This document shows, piece by piece, positions 41,301 to 49,769 of a DNA stretch of 64,000 bases; position 1 is the stretch's first letter; each line of letters opens with the position of its first letter. The stretch is from the NCBI GenBank assembly GCA_023416995.1, contig JAEZGI010000018.1, positions 65,081 to 129,080 of the forward strand, written 5' to 3'. The stretch is from Bacteroidota bacterium (lineage in GTDB: Bacteria; Bacteroidota; Bacteroidia; Chitinophagales; Chitinophagaceae). Below the pieces are notes generated by a model. The model had not been told where the DNA came from and did not search any database. It saw only the letters and a list, made by a program, of their open reading frames with translations. A program made the position numbers and the translations under genes.

Positions 41301-43465
41301 TGTGAAGATTTGTTTTCAGTACCATAATTGGTAACAGTGTTATTATAAACCTCGCAATTAACAGGTACGTTAGCGACCTGGATACCATCCCAACCAGTTT
41401 TATCTGTGATTGAGTTGTATAATTTCAGATTTTCAATCGCCTGTGTTTTAACTGTTTTCTTAACTCCATCACAGGTTATATCGGCAGTTGTATTCGTGCT
41501 TCCCACATAAAAACCCTCACCCTTGATGTCATGAATGTAAATGGTGTGTAGCACGATATTGCGCATCACAAAATTACCACCCCAGGTAACCGGATCACAG
41601 GTTGGATTGGTTTTCACCATGATACCTGCTCCACCGATTGCTGTAAGTTCAACGTTGTTGATTGTAAAGTCAGTGCTTTGGTTGCTAACACCCAATCCGT
41701 TAGACATAGTGCGGCCGTTAGAACTTCCATCTATTTTAAACCCGTACTTCACGGCCGATGCACCGGTTCCATCAAATTTGAAATGTGCACTTCTGCTGAT
41801 CGACACTCCATAATTTTTACCTGCAATGATCACCTGGCCACCACAGTTACGGAAGATTATTGGTTTGGCAGCAGTACCCTGGAAATTCTGAAGATTCAGA
41901 TAAGGATAAGTACCGGCCTGGATACAAACCACATCACCTGGTTTAGCGGAGATCTTGGATCCATCTATATAGATACCACCATCCGCCTGGCGGGGTAACG
42001 TTACTGTACAACCGCAGTCGCCTGAAGGCGGTGGAGTTGATCCTCCTCCTGTTGCGGCCTGGTTTACAACTACGTTTACATTTGAAGTAGCTGCTGCACC
42101 TTTATTATCAACAACTTTCAATTGGAAAGTATAAGTGCCTGCAACAAGGTTAGTTACATTTGTCTGAAGCGCATTTTTGCTTCCCAGTGAAAACTGTGAC
42201 GGTCCTGCGGTTTTGGTCCATTCAATTGTTGAGATAGTTCCATCCGGATCAGATGCAGTTCCTTTCAGTGTTACGCTGGTTGCAGGTAAACTAATGGTTT
42301 GATTAGATCCTGCACTTGCCACCGGTGGTTTGTTGGCAACGGGAGCAGCTGGAAGAACGGTAACTTTTACGCGATCCTTACCGGTTGCGCCTTTATTATC
42401 GGTTACTGTAAGTTCGAATTCGTAAACACCTTCAGTAAGTTTGCTAAGCAGTGTTGAAAGATTAGTTAAACCACCAAGCAGGAAGTCAAGTGGTCCTGAA
42501 ACCTTTGTCCAGGTTGAGCTTACGATGGTTCCATCAGGATCAGTGCCACTACCTTGTAAGGTTACAGAGTTTACAGGGAGCGTAATTGTAATATCATTAC
42601 CTGCGTTTGCTGTTGGTGCAACATTTGGCGCAGGAGCAGGTGTTACAGAACCATTTGTGGTATGCGTTAGCATCCATTCATAAATGTTAAGACCGTTCTC
42701 TTTGTAAGTTGGATCATATGCCTTTGACCAGGCATCATGCGATGAACCCGGCCAGATAGTTAATTGTGCAGCCGGCTTTATACCTGCAGCGTTCAACTGA
42801 GATTGCCAGTTCTTTGAATAACTGGAAGGCACGGTTGGATCACTTTCACTGTGAAACATCTTTACCGGAAGATTGGCAGCAGCAATGTGTTTTACATTAC
42901 CTGCATAAGGCTGCGTATTTGCACAAATAGGTACAAGTGCAGCAATACGTTTAGGATTTGACGCACTCCCTCCTGCGTAAATCCAGGAAATACCGCCGCC
43001 CATACTAAGGCCGGTAAGATATATTCTGGTTTCATCCACACGGTATTTGGCTACCACATAATTGATCAGATCGGCCACCGTAGCGGCATTCCGCGCATTA
43101 CTGTTAAGCTGTGGTGAGATTACTATAAACGAAAAATCCTGCCCGTTCACTCTGAACTTAGCAGGAAACTTGTTTTGACTGATCAACTTTGCCGGACCAT
43201 GTGTCAATACACGCGAGATCTGAGAGTTACCATCGCCTATTTCGCCAAGGCCATGAAGAAACAGAATCACAGGATACTTCTTAGACGTCTGGGTATTATA
43301 ATCAGCCGGTAAGCTTTCATAATAACCCTTTATAACAGAACTGACATTAGCTACAACATGTTTTTGTGTAGCTGTTTGTGAAAGGGCTGGAGTGACGTTG
43401 CATAATGACAATGCAATAAGAAGTAGAAAGAGCGTACTCTTAGCAATTGATTTTTGGTTATGCAT
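38339..43465 (-). CDS. 1708-residue T9SS protein: esterase, PKD-like repeats, beta-helix
   Basis: Secreted multi-domain protein. Signal peptide about 1-30. An alpha/beta-hydrolase esterase (about 35-275) has FLHGLGE, the nucleophile elbow GLSMGGG, an Asp in SESDPTVP and a His in SSHDAW. Two PKD-like domains follow (about 278-470), then a right-handed beta-helix (about 485-915). Seven more PKD-like domains come next, each near 95 residues and starting (P/V)ANAG(S/A)D. The C-terminal sorting domain starts LKLYPVPVND and ends VQKFVKN. It probably attacks ester bonds on a polysaccharide that the other domains bind. The PKD repeats are similar at DNA level, so assembly collapse is possible. Confidence 0.87.
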   Translation of the reverse strand: MHNQKSIAKSTLFLLLIALSLCNVTPALSQTATQKHVVANVSSVIKGYYESLPADYNTQTSKKYPVILFLHGLGEIGDGNSQISRVLTHGPAKLISQNKFPAKFRVNGQDFSFIVISPQLNSNARNAATVADLINYVVAKYRVDETRIYLTGLSMGGGISWIYAGGSASNPKRIAALVPICANTQPYAGNVKHIAAANLPVKMFHSESDPTVPSSYSKNWQSQLNAAGIKPAAQLTIWPGSSHDAWSKAYDPTYKENGLNIYEWMLTHTTNGSVTPAPAPNVAPTANAGNDITITLPVNSVTLQGSGTDPDGTIVSSTWTKVSGPLDFLLGGLTNLSTLLSKLTEGVYEFELTVTDNKGATGKDRVKVTVLPAAPVANKPPVASAGSNQTISLPATSVTLKGTASDPDGTISTIEWTKTAGPSQFSLGSKNALQTNVTNLVAGTYTFQLKVVDNKGAAATSNVNVVVNQAATGGGSTPPPSGDCGCTVTLPRQADGGIYIDGSKISAKPGDVVCIQAGTYPYLNLQNFQGTAAKPIIFRNCGGQVIIAGKNYGVSISRSAHFKFDGTGASAVKYGFKIDGSSNGRTMSNGLGVSNQSTDFTINNVELTAIGGAGIMVKTNPTCDPVTWGGNFVMRNIVLHTIYIHDIKGEGFYVGSTNTTADITCDGVKKTVKTQAIENLKLYNSITDKTGWDGIQVANVPVNCEVYNNTVTNYGTENKSSQQAGILFGGLCNGKFYNNTVNKGTGNGIQVLGVGYIVGYNNLVVNAGHDGSSAKQDAIYVDDRPVTGFPALYVYLANNTVVNAGRSGIRLENSKKSIVSVNKFNNNLVVAPGSTSTTDGFIAVRNGAKSSLGGNKFIIKLADAGFVNSASDFRLSSKSSAIDAGVSISEIGVTKDLDGLTRLVGSATDAGAFEYQTGTSAPANKKPVANAGSDIVKTLPDNSVTLDGGKSTDEDGNISSYKWTKVSGPTSFNISAASASSTQVTGLVQGVYEFELVVTDNKGETASDRLKVTINAAPINQNPVASAGSDVTITLPANSSTLSGTGSKDVDGQIKSYKWTKVSGPSSYSIANAGAASTAVNNLVQGVYEFELQVTDDKGATGNDRVVINVLAAVPSAANKAPIANAGADIARTLPSNTATLDGSKSSDPDGSISTYKWSKTGGPSSFKITSPSAAVTSLTDLVEGVYDFALQVTDNKGATHTDWVRVTVSPAPAQTANKAPIADAGPDKSIKVPASMVTVHGTGSKDEDGTIVSYLWSKISGPSSYQISDPGNPSTNITKLVGGRYEFELKVTDNKGATATDRVWVNVEGGTPSAANQAPVANAGSDITITLPANSATLNGGNSKDADGKIVTYKWSKIAGPSAFTLANASAASTTVSGLTQGVYQFELVVTDDKGATGKDQVTVTVNAAPKANVAPVANAGADQSIKAPASSVTLSASGSTDSDGRLVAYKWTKISGPSSYAFSAATAVSTTVSKLTEGTYVFEVTVTDDKGATASDRVTVEVKGITVPSAGKGSLVANAGADQVITLPVDNIVLSGAGTIAPNGKITAYEWTKVSGPAKYNFRAGKSSVNPVINLVEGVYVFRLKVTDVTGATSTDDVTVTVKPVKTVATSNNSARVETVVAEELKLYPVPVNDILNFSYQSNNQQEKLLVSIVDANGRVVMKFSFEKNDYKLYEELNLSQLKQGVYFFQLDSKKVHNLVQKFVKN

Positions 43466-43808
43466 GGTTTTTTAGGAGTTAGGATTTTACATGTTGTTTT
43501 AAAAAAGGTTAAGGAAAATATCCAAAAAATTATTAATGTCTCAGATATTTTGCCGTCATTCACTTTCAAGAACTATACCAAAATGTTAATTTTAAAATAT
43601 TTCCTCAAGATGTGGAAAAACTCTCTCAATTTTCCCATAATGGGATGATGCTCAACGTATAACAATAAACGAAGATGTCTGCACCATCAAACAATATCTT
43701 GTTTTTTTTACTATACAGGGCATTGAGAAAGAGTTCGTTATTTATGAATTTCCGGCAGCAATAGCATTTGCGATTTTTATTTTTAATCTTCGCATTTCTT
43801 AAACGTCT
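43466..43808. promoter_or_regulatory. Divergent intergenic region of locus B
   Basis: 343 AT-rich bases between the giant T9SS gene (minus) and the first GT2 of locus B (plus). No exact TAnnTTTG box is seen in either direction; TAGCATTTG near 43767 has a three-base spacer. A palindrome TCCCAT-A-ATGGGA lies at 43633-43645 and could be an operator. No ORF of note. Confidence 0.3.
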
Positions 43809-44993
43809 ATGGCACTAAAAATTATTCTGTACGCCTCCCTTTTCATTGTTTTATATAGTTATATAGGCTATGGTCTAATAGTTTACCTATGTAACAAACT
43901 AAAAATTTTCAGTAAGGGCAAACCCGACTTCCCTGCCGGGAATACTTTTGAACCAGCCGTAACCCTGGTGATAGCTGCTTATAATGAACAGGATTTCATA
44001 AGGCAGAAGATTGAAAATTCGCTTGCGCTTGATTACCCGCCGGAAAAACTGACGATAACTTTCGTAGCTGATGGTTCATCAGATAATACTGTTTCTATAA
44101 TTAAGGAGTATCCACGAATAAACCTTCTTTATAAAAATGAACGCAGGGGTAAGGTGGCAGCAATGCATCGGGCGATGGAAACCATCACCACTCCCTATGT
44201 GATCTTTTCAGACGCCAACACTTTACTTAACAAAGAATGCATCCGGAATATCATCAGGCATTATGCCGATCCGGAAATCGGGGGCGTGGCAGGCGAGAAA
44301 AAAGTGGTTTCATCTTTCGATACGCTTGAGAAAGACGCCGGTGAAGGGATATACTGGAAGTATGAATCATTCCTCAAAAAGGTTGATTACGAATTTTACA
44401 CAGTGGTCGGCGCAGCAGGCGAACTATTCTCTCTTCAGACCAGGCTATACGAGCATCCGGGCGATAATGTACTCCTCGACGACTTTGTAATCTCCCTGAG
44501 GGTTTGTCTTAAGGGCTATCGCGTGGCTTACGAACCGGAAGCCTACGCACTTGAAACCCCTTCCCTTTCGCTCAGGGAAGAAAGAAAACGCAAGATCCGC
44601 ATCAGCGCAGGGGGATTCCAGTCTATGGTTATGCTGAAAGACCTGCTGCGTTTCACCCGGCACAAACGGCTCACCTTCCAATATGTATCTCATCGTGTGT
44701 TGCGCTGGACACTGTGCCCACTGATGATTCCCTTGATTTTCCTTAGTAATCTGCTCATCGTATTGATGGACCCGTCCTTATTTTATATCTTGTTGCTTTA
44801 CGCACAGATCGGCTTTTATTTTGGTGTACTGCTCGGTTGGCTGCTGCCCCTGATTGGCATCAAAGCCGGGAAGTTCTACGTATTTTATTACTTCATTTTT
44901 ATGAACGTATCGCTATACCAGGGATTTTTCCGCTACCTGAGAGGTAAACAGTCTGTAATCTGGGATAAAGCCTTGCGAACCAAACCACAATAG
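43809..44993 (+). CDS. Membrane family 2 glycosyltransferase (BcsA/IcaA-like)
   Basis: 394 residues. An N-terminal helix (about 5-25) is followed by a GT-A domain with LVIAAYNEQDFI, ADGSSDNT, the metal-binding FSDANTLL, and an acceptor stretch ending RKRKIRISAGGFQ where the Q..RW motif is found in related processive enzymes. Three to four C-terminal helices follow. This is the layout of processive or membrane-coupled GT2 enzymes. It lies 12 nt before another GT2 with which it forms an operon. The sugar is unknown. Confidence 0.9.
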   Translation: MALKIILYASLFIVLYSYIGYGLIVYLCNKLKIFSKGKPDFPAGNTFEPAVTLVIAAYNEQDFIRQKIENSLALDYPPEKLTITFVADGSSDNTVSIIKEYPRINLLYKNERRGKVAAMHRAMETITTPYVIFSDANTLLNKECIRNIIRHYADPEIGGVAGEKKVVSSFDTLEKDAGEGIYWKYESFLKKVDYEFYTVVGAAGELFSLQTRLYEHPGDNVLLDDFVISLRVCLKGYRVAYEPEAYALETPSLSLREERKRKIRISAGGFQSMVMLKDLLRFTRHKRLTFQYVSHRVLRWTLCPLMIPLIFLSNLLIVLMDPSLFYILLLYAQIGFYFGVLLGWLLPLIGIKAGKFYVFYYFIFMNVSLYQGFFRYLRGKQSVIWDKALRTKPQ

Positions 44994-45005
44994 ATCAACG
45001 TTTTT

Positions 45006-46217
45006 ATGCATCCCGTTCAATCCATTTTATACTACCTGTTTTTATCTATAGAACTGATAACTGCAGCCTACCTGCTTGTACCTGCTTTCCTGCTGATCAG
45101 TTATGGCATTGTACGCTTGTTTAAAATCAGGACGCCGTTTCAAAGAAGAAAGTTTATCACCGATAAAGATTTCGACTACGCTATGATTATTACGGCGCAC
45201 CAGGAAACAAGATTTGTAGTGCCGCTGGTCGACTCTATTCTAAAACAGTCTTATAAAAACTTCCTCGTATATATAGTGGCAGACGATTGTGACAATGTAT
45301 CGGATCTGAATTTTAACGATGCCCGGATTCGTTTACTCACGCCCCAGCCGGCTTTAAATGCAAAAATCAAATCCATCCATTACGCTATTGATAACCTTGA
45401 AAGAAAACACGACGCAGTCATCATTTTTGATGCTGACAACCTTATACATCCTTCGTTTCTCGAAGTGATCAACCAACATTTTAAGAAAGGCTACAAGGTG
45501 GTCCAAACAAATTTCAAACCGAAAAATACCGATTCATCATTTGCAAGAATGGATGCTGTTGGTGACATCTTTAATTTCTTTGTAGAAAGAGAAGGCCGGA
45601 TGCGCCTTGGTATTTCATCTGCAATCTGGGGATCAGGTGTGGCCGTTGACCTGGATTTATACCAGGAAGTTAAATACCAGGACTTCTTGGGTGGGTTTGA
45701 CAAGAAACTGCAGTCACATCTTGTACAACGCGTGGATCAGATCGCGTTTGCACCGGATGCAATTTTATATGATGAGAAAATAAGCTCGGGCCAGTCCCTG
45801 CAAAATCAACGCACAAGATGGATCAGTTCCTATTTCAAATATTTTGGCGAAAGCTGGCAGGTTTTTTTCACCGGTCTGAAAAGGTTCAACTTCAACCTGC
45901 TCTATTTTGGTTTTAATATTCTTCGTCCACCTTTATTTATGGTGCTCGGCGCGGCCTTCATGTTCACGATCATAAGTATCTTCATAAACATTACGCATTT
46001 CTGGATCTGGGTTGCTATCCTCTTCACCTTCGTGCTGAGCTTCGTTTTGATAGTTGCTGTGAAAGGCGGAAACCCCGCCTACCTGCGTACACTTTTCATG
46101 TTGCCCCTTTTTGTGCTTAGACAAATGATGGCCCTTCTTAAACTTAAGAAGGCCAGGAAATCATTTATGAAAACTGAACACAGCAAACTGATCTATATCG
46201 ATGACCTTTTAAGATAG
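45006..46217 (+). CDS. Membrane family 2 glycosyltransferase
   Basis: 403 residues. One N-terminal helix, a GT-A domain with YAMIITAHQETRFV, DDCDN, IFDADNLIHP, and RTRWISSYFKY matching the (Q/R)xxRW motif of processive GT2 enzymes. Two or three C-terminal helices follow. It starts 12 nt after the preceding GT2 and ends near the convergent TolC-like gene. The pair may make a homopolymer or successive additions for locus B. Confidence 0.88.
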   Translation: MHPVQSILYYLFLSIELITAAYLLVPAFLLISYGIVRLFKIRTPFQRRKFITDKDFDYAMIITAHQETRFVVPLVDSILKQSYKNFLVYIVADDCDNVSDLNFNDARIRLLTPQPALNAKIKSIHYAIDNLERKHDAVIIFDADNLIHPSFLEVINQHFKKGYKVVQTNFKPKNTDSSFARMDAVGDIFNFFVEREGRMRLGISSAIWGSGVAVDLDLYQEVKYQDFLGGFDKKLQSHLVQRVDQIAFAPDAILYDEKISSGQSLQNQRTRWISSYFKYFGESWQVFFTGLKRFNFNLLYFGFNILRPPLFMVLGAAFMFTIISIFINITHFWIWVAILFTFVLSFVLIVAVKGGNPAYLRTLFMLPLFVLRQMMALLKLKKARKSFMKTEHSKLIYIDDLLR

Positions 46218-46266
46218 TGCTGCTACAAATGATTTCCCGGCCTTAACTATGATGTACTTAGGATAA

Positions 46267-47007
46267 TTATTTCGGAAGCACCGTTGGTTGTGCGGGCGAT
46301 GTAATATTTTTTAACGCAACTGCCAGGTTCATACCAATCAGTTCTTCAAGTTGTGCTATCGATACATTTAAATCATGCTCAAGCGCAACCGCTTTTACTT
46401 TTTCACTATTGTATAAACGGTTTGCAGTCGTATAAACGTCGAGTGTTATCTCACCCTTCTGAAACTTTTCCTCCGTTTTTGCGAACAGGAATTTAGCATC
46501 CTGCAAAACCTCGTGTTGTAAGGCAGTAAGCTCTGTGTTCATTTTATAATCTTCATAAACAGTAAGTACCTGTCTCCTGATGGCCTGGCGTAATGCCTGC
46601 GCATCATCCTGCGTTGATTTGTATTTGTGCATCATCGATTTCGCCTCTTTGCCATTGTTGATGAACATACCAACCGGGAGACGCACCCCAACGTTATAGC
46701 GTGGATACTGCGTGCTTTGCTTCAATGGATCTGCCGCAGCACCACTTTGATTAATTGAAAATTCATTAAGGTTACCTGTAAGTACGATGTTATCTAACCA
46801 CTGCGAACGCGTACGACGGTAACTGTATTTAAATTGCTCTGCCAGGTTATCAGAACTTGAGATCTGGGGGTTTTTCATAGCAAGATCAACCAGCCGTTCT
46901 GCTATAAAATCAGCACCCGGCCGGGCAGCAGTATCTGTGGCTACCTGGCTGATTGCCTGGTTAACAGCCACCATCATCAGCATCAGCGAAAATAATTGTC
47001 TTAACAT
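46267..47007 (-). CDS. Half-length TolC-family outer-membrane protein
   Basis: 246 residues; TolC-family members usually run above 400 with two tandem halves. A signal peptide (about 1-20) precedes one OEP half: a helical stretch, a beta-hairpin region (NIVLTGNLNEF, YNVGVRLPVGMFINN) and a long coiled region with QKGEITLDVYTTANRLYNSE. Start and stop are clean and no second half lies nearby, so it is not obviously broken. It is 12 nt downstream of the polymerase-like gene and could serve as an outer-membrane exit for locus B, replacing Wza. Function is inferred from family and place. Confidence 0.75.
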   Translation of the reverse strand: MLRQLFSLMLMMVAVNQAISQVATDTAARPGADFIAERLVDLAMKNPQISSSDNLAEQFKYSYRRTRSQWLDNIVLTGNLNEFSINQSGAAADPLKQSTQYPRYNVGVRLPVGMFINNGKEAKSMMHKYKSTQDDAQALRQAIRRQVLTVYEDYKMNTELTALQHEVLQDAKFLFAKTEEKFQKGEITLDVYTTANRLYNSEKVKAVALEHDLNVSIAQLEELIGMNLAVALKNITSPAQPTVLPK

Positions 47008-47019
47008 GTTAGTTTGATT

Positions 47020-48501
47020 TTAAATGTTGTTTGTTTCAATGAGGTTTTCGTCTTTCATCTGGCTGGCTCGCACAATAACACCGATAAGACCATAAAACAG
47101 GAACGAGCCGGGCATTGGCCCGATGGCTATTTGTGCATAGTGTGCAACTATATAACTAAATAAACTTACCGTACATGCAAGCAAAATGGCGCGCTTGAAA
47201 GGATCCCGTGTTGCATAATATGCCCGTATCCCCTGCTGTACCACAATAAAGTACAATATACATTGTATGATCAGACCGATCCATCCCAGTTCAAGCCCTG
47301 CACGCAGAAAACCACTGTCCGTCGGGAAACCGGCCAGCGGATGATTAGCATTTTGTTCCATGTTCAATACACCCGTACTACCAATACCTCCGCCAATTGG
47401 ATGAGAACGCAGGTAAGGCTGAACCGCGGCGCGATTGTCATCCCGCACCTGGTATGATGCATCGTCTGAAAATTCAAAAGTTGTTCGTATTCTGTTGATG
47501 GTAGCATTACCATGAATGGGACCAAAGATGATAACAACGAAACCTATAAATGCTATAGTAGCAAAAATCAATGTGTTTCGGTTGGTGATGGTCATCATAA
47601 TATACAACACCAAACCCGCCACGAAGATTGCGTAGGCGGTCCGGGTACCGGAATAACCCATACTTAATAGTAAAAAAAGAATCCCTATACCAGCCAGGAT
47701 CATTCGCAGGTTCTTTTTGACTGTCCTTAATAATATCATCGCTATCAGCGCCATCGCTGCCATAAGAATACCGAACGATGTAGGATCGGATAATGAAGAG
47801 AACTTTCTGTAATTGCCGTTATCCAGTGAATAAAGTCCCATCAGCAAAGGACTCGAGAATATATAATCCAGTTCATATTTGGGATAGCCGAACCACTCCT
47901 GGTAACAACCATACATTCCGGCTAACACGCACATAAAGAAAAATATCTTGAAAAACCTTTTGATCGACTCCAGGTCTGAGAACAATTGAATACTACAATA
48001 AAGGAAAAGCTGCAACGTAAGAAAGCGCCTGAAGATAACCAGCACCAATTCCCTCGAGGCTGCATTGGGATTGAAGATTTCAATGCTTGAATAAAGAAAG
48101 CTTATTCCATATGCGTAAACTATCAGGTGATCACAATGTTTCCAGAACGATTCTTTCCTGATAATTTTTTTGATGATGATACCGACAAATGTGATGATGA
48201 TAAGCAGATCGATAAAAGTACCCAGCGGGATATCAATGTCAACCATCCTCTTAATATCAAATAAAAAGAAGGTCGATATAATGGTGTAATAAAATCCGAA
48301 AGTTGGAAAGAACAATGCCACTATCGTAAGAGATGCGGCAATCATCGAAGCAATAAAAAAGACGCCGGTTTTTGTGCCGGTTTTAGCTATGGCATACGCG
48401 ATCATGATGGTAATCAAAGGCAGGATTACCAAAATAAGATTTTTCCATGGCGAACTAACTGTGGCGTTTCTCAATTTAAAAAAAGACGATTTTAAGACCA
48501 A
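47020..48501 (-). CDS. O-antigen ligase/polymerase-like membrane protein
   Basis: 493 residues from a TTG at 48501, about eleven helices and a periplasmic loop (about 330-390) with HPIGGGIGSTG, a pattern of the O-antigen ligase/Wzy domain. It would join repeat units or transfer the polymer for locus B. The start is uncertain: a TAA at 48511-48513 closes the frame and the first in-frame ATG lies 33 residues in. An upstream 40-codon ORF ends inside the first codons of this gene, in another frame. Confidence 0.85.
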   Translation of the reverse strand: MVLKSSFFKLRNATVSSPWKNLILVILPLITIMIAYAIAKTGTKTGVFFIASMIAASLTIVALFFPTFGFYYTIISTFFLFDIKRMVDIDIPLGTFIDLLIIITFVGIIIKKIIRKESFWKHCDHLIVYAYGISFLYSSIEIFNPNAASRELVLVIFRRFLTLQLFLYCSIQLFSDLESIKRFFKIFFFMCVLAGMYGCYQEWFGYPKYELDYIFSSPLLMGLYSLDNGNYRKFSSLSDPTSFGILMAAMALIAMILLRTVKKNLRMILAGIGILFLLLSMGYSGTRTAYAIFVAGLVLYIMMTITNRNTLIFATIAFIGFVVIIFGPIHGNATINRIRTTFEFSDDASYQVRDDNRAAVQPYLRSHPIGGGIGSTGVLNMEQNANHPLAGFPTDSGFLRAGLELGWIGLIIQCILYFIVVQQGIRAYYATRDPFKRAILLACTVSLFSYIVAHYAQIAIGPMPGSFLFYGLIGVIVRASQMKDENLIETNNI

Positions 48502-48598
48502 TAAAAATGATTACCACTGCCACAAAACCCGTTACGATCAGTTCCAGTATGCTCGGCCGGTTAAGCGGCTTATCTTCAATTTTTGGCAACTTTTTCAT
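48476..48598 (-). CDS. 40-residue single-pass membrane peptide
   Basis: ATG at 48598, stop at 48476. The protein starts MKKLPKIEDKPLNRPSILEL and continues with one hydrophobic helix (about 19-40) ending in Val-Phe-Phe. It overlaps the 3' end of the glycosyltransferase gene by 23 nt and the TTG start of the polymerase by 26 nt, so it would be translated between them. Its last codons are a T7 run (minus strand), one base of which would join it to the polymerase frame. I know no family for it; it could be a small partner of the polymerase. The ORF may be chance. Confidence 0.5.
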   Translation of the reverse strand: MKKLPKIEDKPLNRPSILELIVTGFVAVVIIFIGLKIVFF

Positions 48599-49769
48599 AT
48601 GCGCTGTATAAAGCTTTTACACTGTTTGGCCATGTATGTTGCAGGGCGAAAGCACGACGGCGCGCGGCAAGCCCGGGCCCGTTTTGTGCAATCGCAAGTT
48701 TTATGCACTCCTCGTACGATGCAACATCTTCAGCCAGGTACACGTATTCATTAAACATCCTCATTGCCGGCGTATTCGTAGCAACCACTGCCTTTCCCAT
48801 AGCAAGATACTCATCAATTTTACGGGGGTAATTACCGACAGTGATTTCTGTGAGAAGCTGCGGATTAATGCAAACATCAAACCGGTTGATATAAGCCGGC
48901 AATTCTGCCGCCGGCCGTGATCCTGTAAATAAAACATTGGGTAAACCGTGCAACCGCCCGTTTTTAAATGCCTCATCTTCCGGACCCACAAGGGCAATGG
49001 TCCAATCGGGGTTACGCGTGGCAAGTGCATAGAGAAGATCCTGATCCAGCCGGTAAGACACTAATGCACCTGTATAACCTACAATTATGCCTTTAACCTT
49101 CGCAAGTGATTCGGGCACCTCAGATTGTGCGATGAGAAAAGTATCCAACTCGCATCCCTGCCCGATATCAGCGGCATGTTGGTTATGTGTGCCCGCATAA
49201 TCAGCAAGGTATGAAGAGTTCGCAACTACCAGAGTGGATTTCCGCATGATCTGTGGTTCCAATCTTTCACCATGTCGCTTGAAATAAGGATGCGCCAGCA
49301 AATAATCCCGTATATAATAGATAACTCCTTCCCTGCCTTTCAACATCTCTCCGAGATACTGGTATCTTATAAAATCATTATCGATGAAGATAACCGGGTT
49401 TTTAAATCCCAGCCTCTTTGCCGCATCCCTGATAGCATTCGCCAGCCGTTTGTTATTCAGATAGTTCAGCCAATCGAACACCCGGGGCGACCTGATCCAG
49501 TTAATCGACTCAAGAATAACCCGCGGATCCAGCGTCCATAAGTTTTCCTGGATAAGATTGATATCGGGCTGGCGACCTTTAAGACTGTTCAACCGGGTAG
49601 TAGCAAGGGCATCTTTTTTTGGTTTCAGGTAGGTGATCCTGTCCAGCGCCCTGTTTACATATAAAACGCGATTGTTTTTTGCGAACTCAACTGCAATATT
49701 CTTACAGTTACTGCCGATCGCAATATCCCAAGGCTGAAGACCAACTACTATAATATCTTTTTGTTTCAT
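48576..49769 (-). CDS. GT-B glycosyltransferase
   Basis: 397 residues. I choose the ATG at 49769, which overlaps the flippase stop by four bases (ATGA), over the longer frame start. GT-B features: IIVVGLQPWD at the N-terminus, GIIVGYTGALVSYRLD at the linker, and the donor-domain end FDVCINPQLLTEITVGNYPRKIDEYLAMGKAVVAT. No E-x7-E pair is clear, so the GT family (1 or 4-like) is not certain. Acts in locus B assembly. Confidence 0.88.
   Translation of the reverse strand: MKQKDIIVVGLQPWDIAIGSNCKNIAVEFAKNNRVLYVNRALDRITYLKPKKDALATTRLNSLKGRQPDINLIQENLWTLDPRVILESINWIRSPRVFDWLNYLNNKRLANAIRDAAKRLGFKNPVIFIDNDFIRYQYLGEMLKGREGVIYYIRDYLLAHPYFKRHGERLEPQIMRKSTLVVANSSYLADYAGTHNQHAADIGQGCELDTFLIAQSEVPESLAKVKGIIVGYTGALVSYRLDQDLLYALATRNPDWTIALVGPEDEAFKNGRLHGLPNVLFTGSRPAAELPAYINRFDVCINPQLLTEITVGNYPRKIDEYLAMGKAVVATNTPAMRMFNEYVYLAEDVASYEECIKLAIAQNGPGLAARRRAFALQHTWPNSVKALYSAYEKVAKN

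Noticed and set aside
39191..41998. Several plus-strand ORFs of 90-177 codons inside the 1708-residue gene
   Set aside because: Antisense frames opened by the repetitive PKD coding sequence; the minus-strand frame is the one with domains.
43633..43645. TCCCAT-A-ATGGGA palindrome as a regulator site
   Set aside because: Short and single in the region; mentioned in the intergenic entry but not claimed as an operator.
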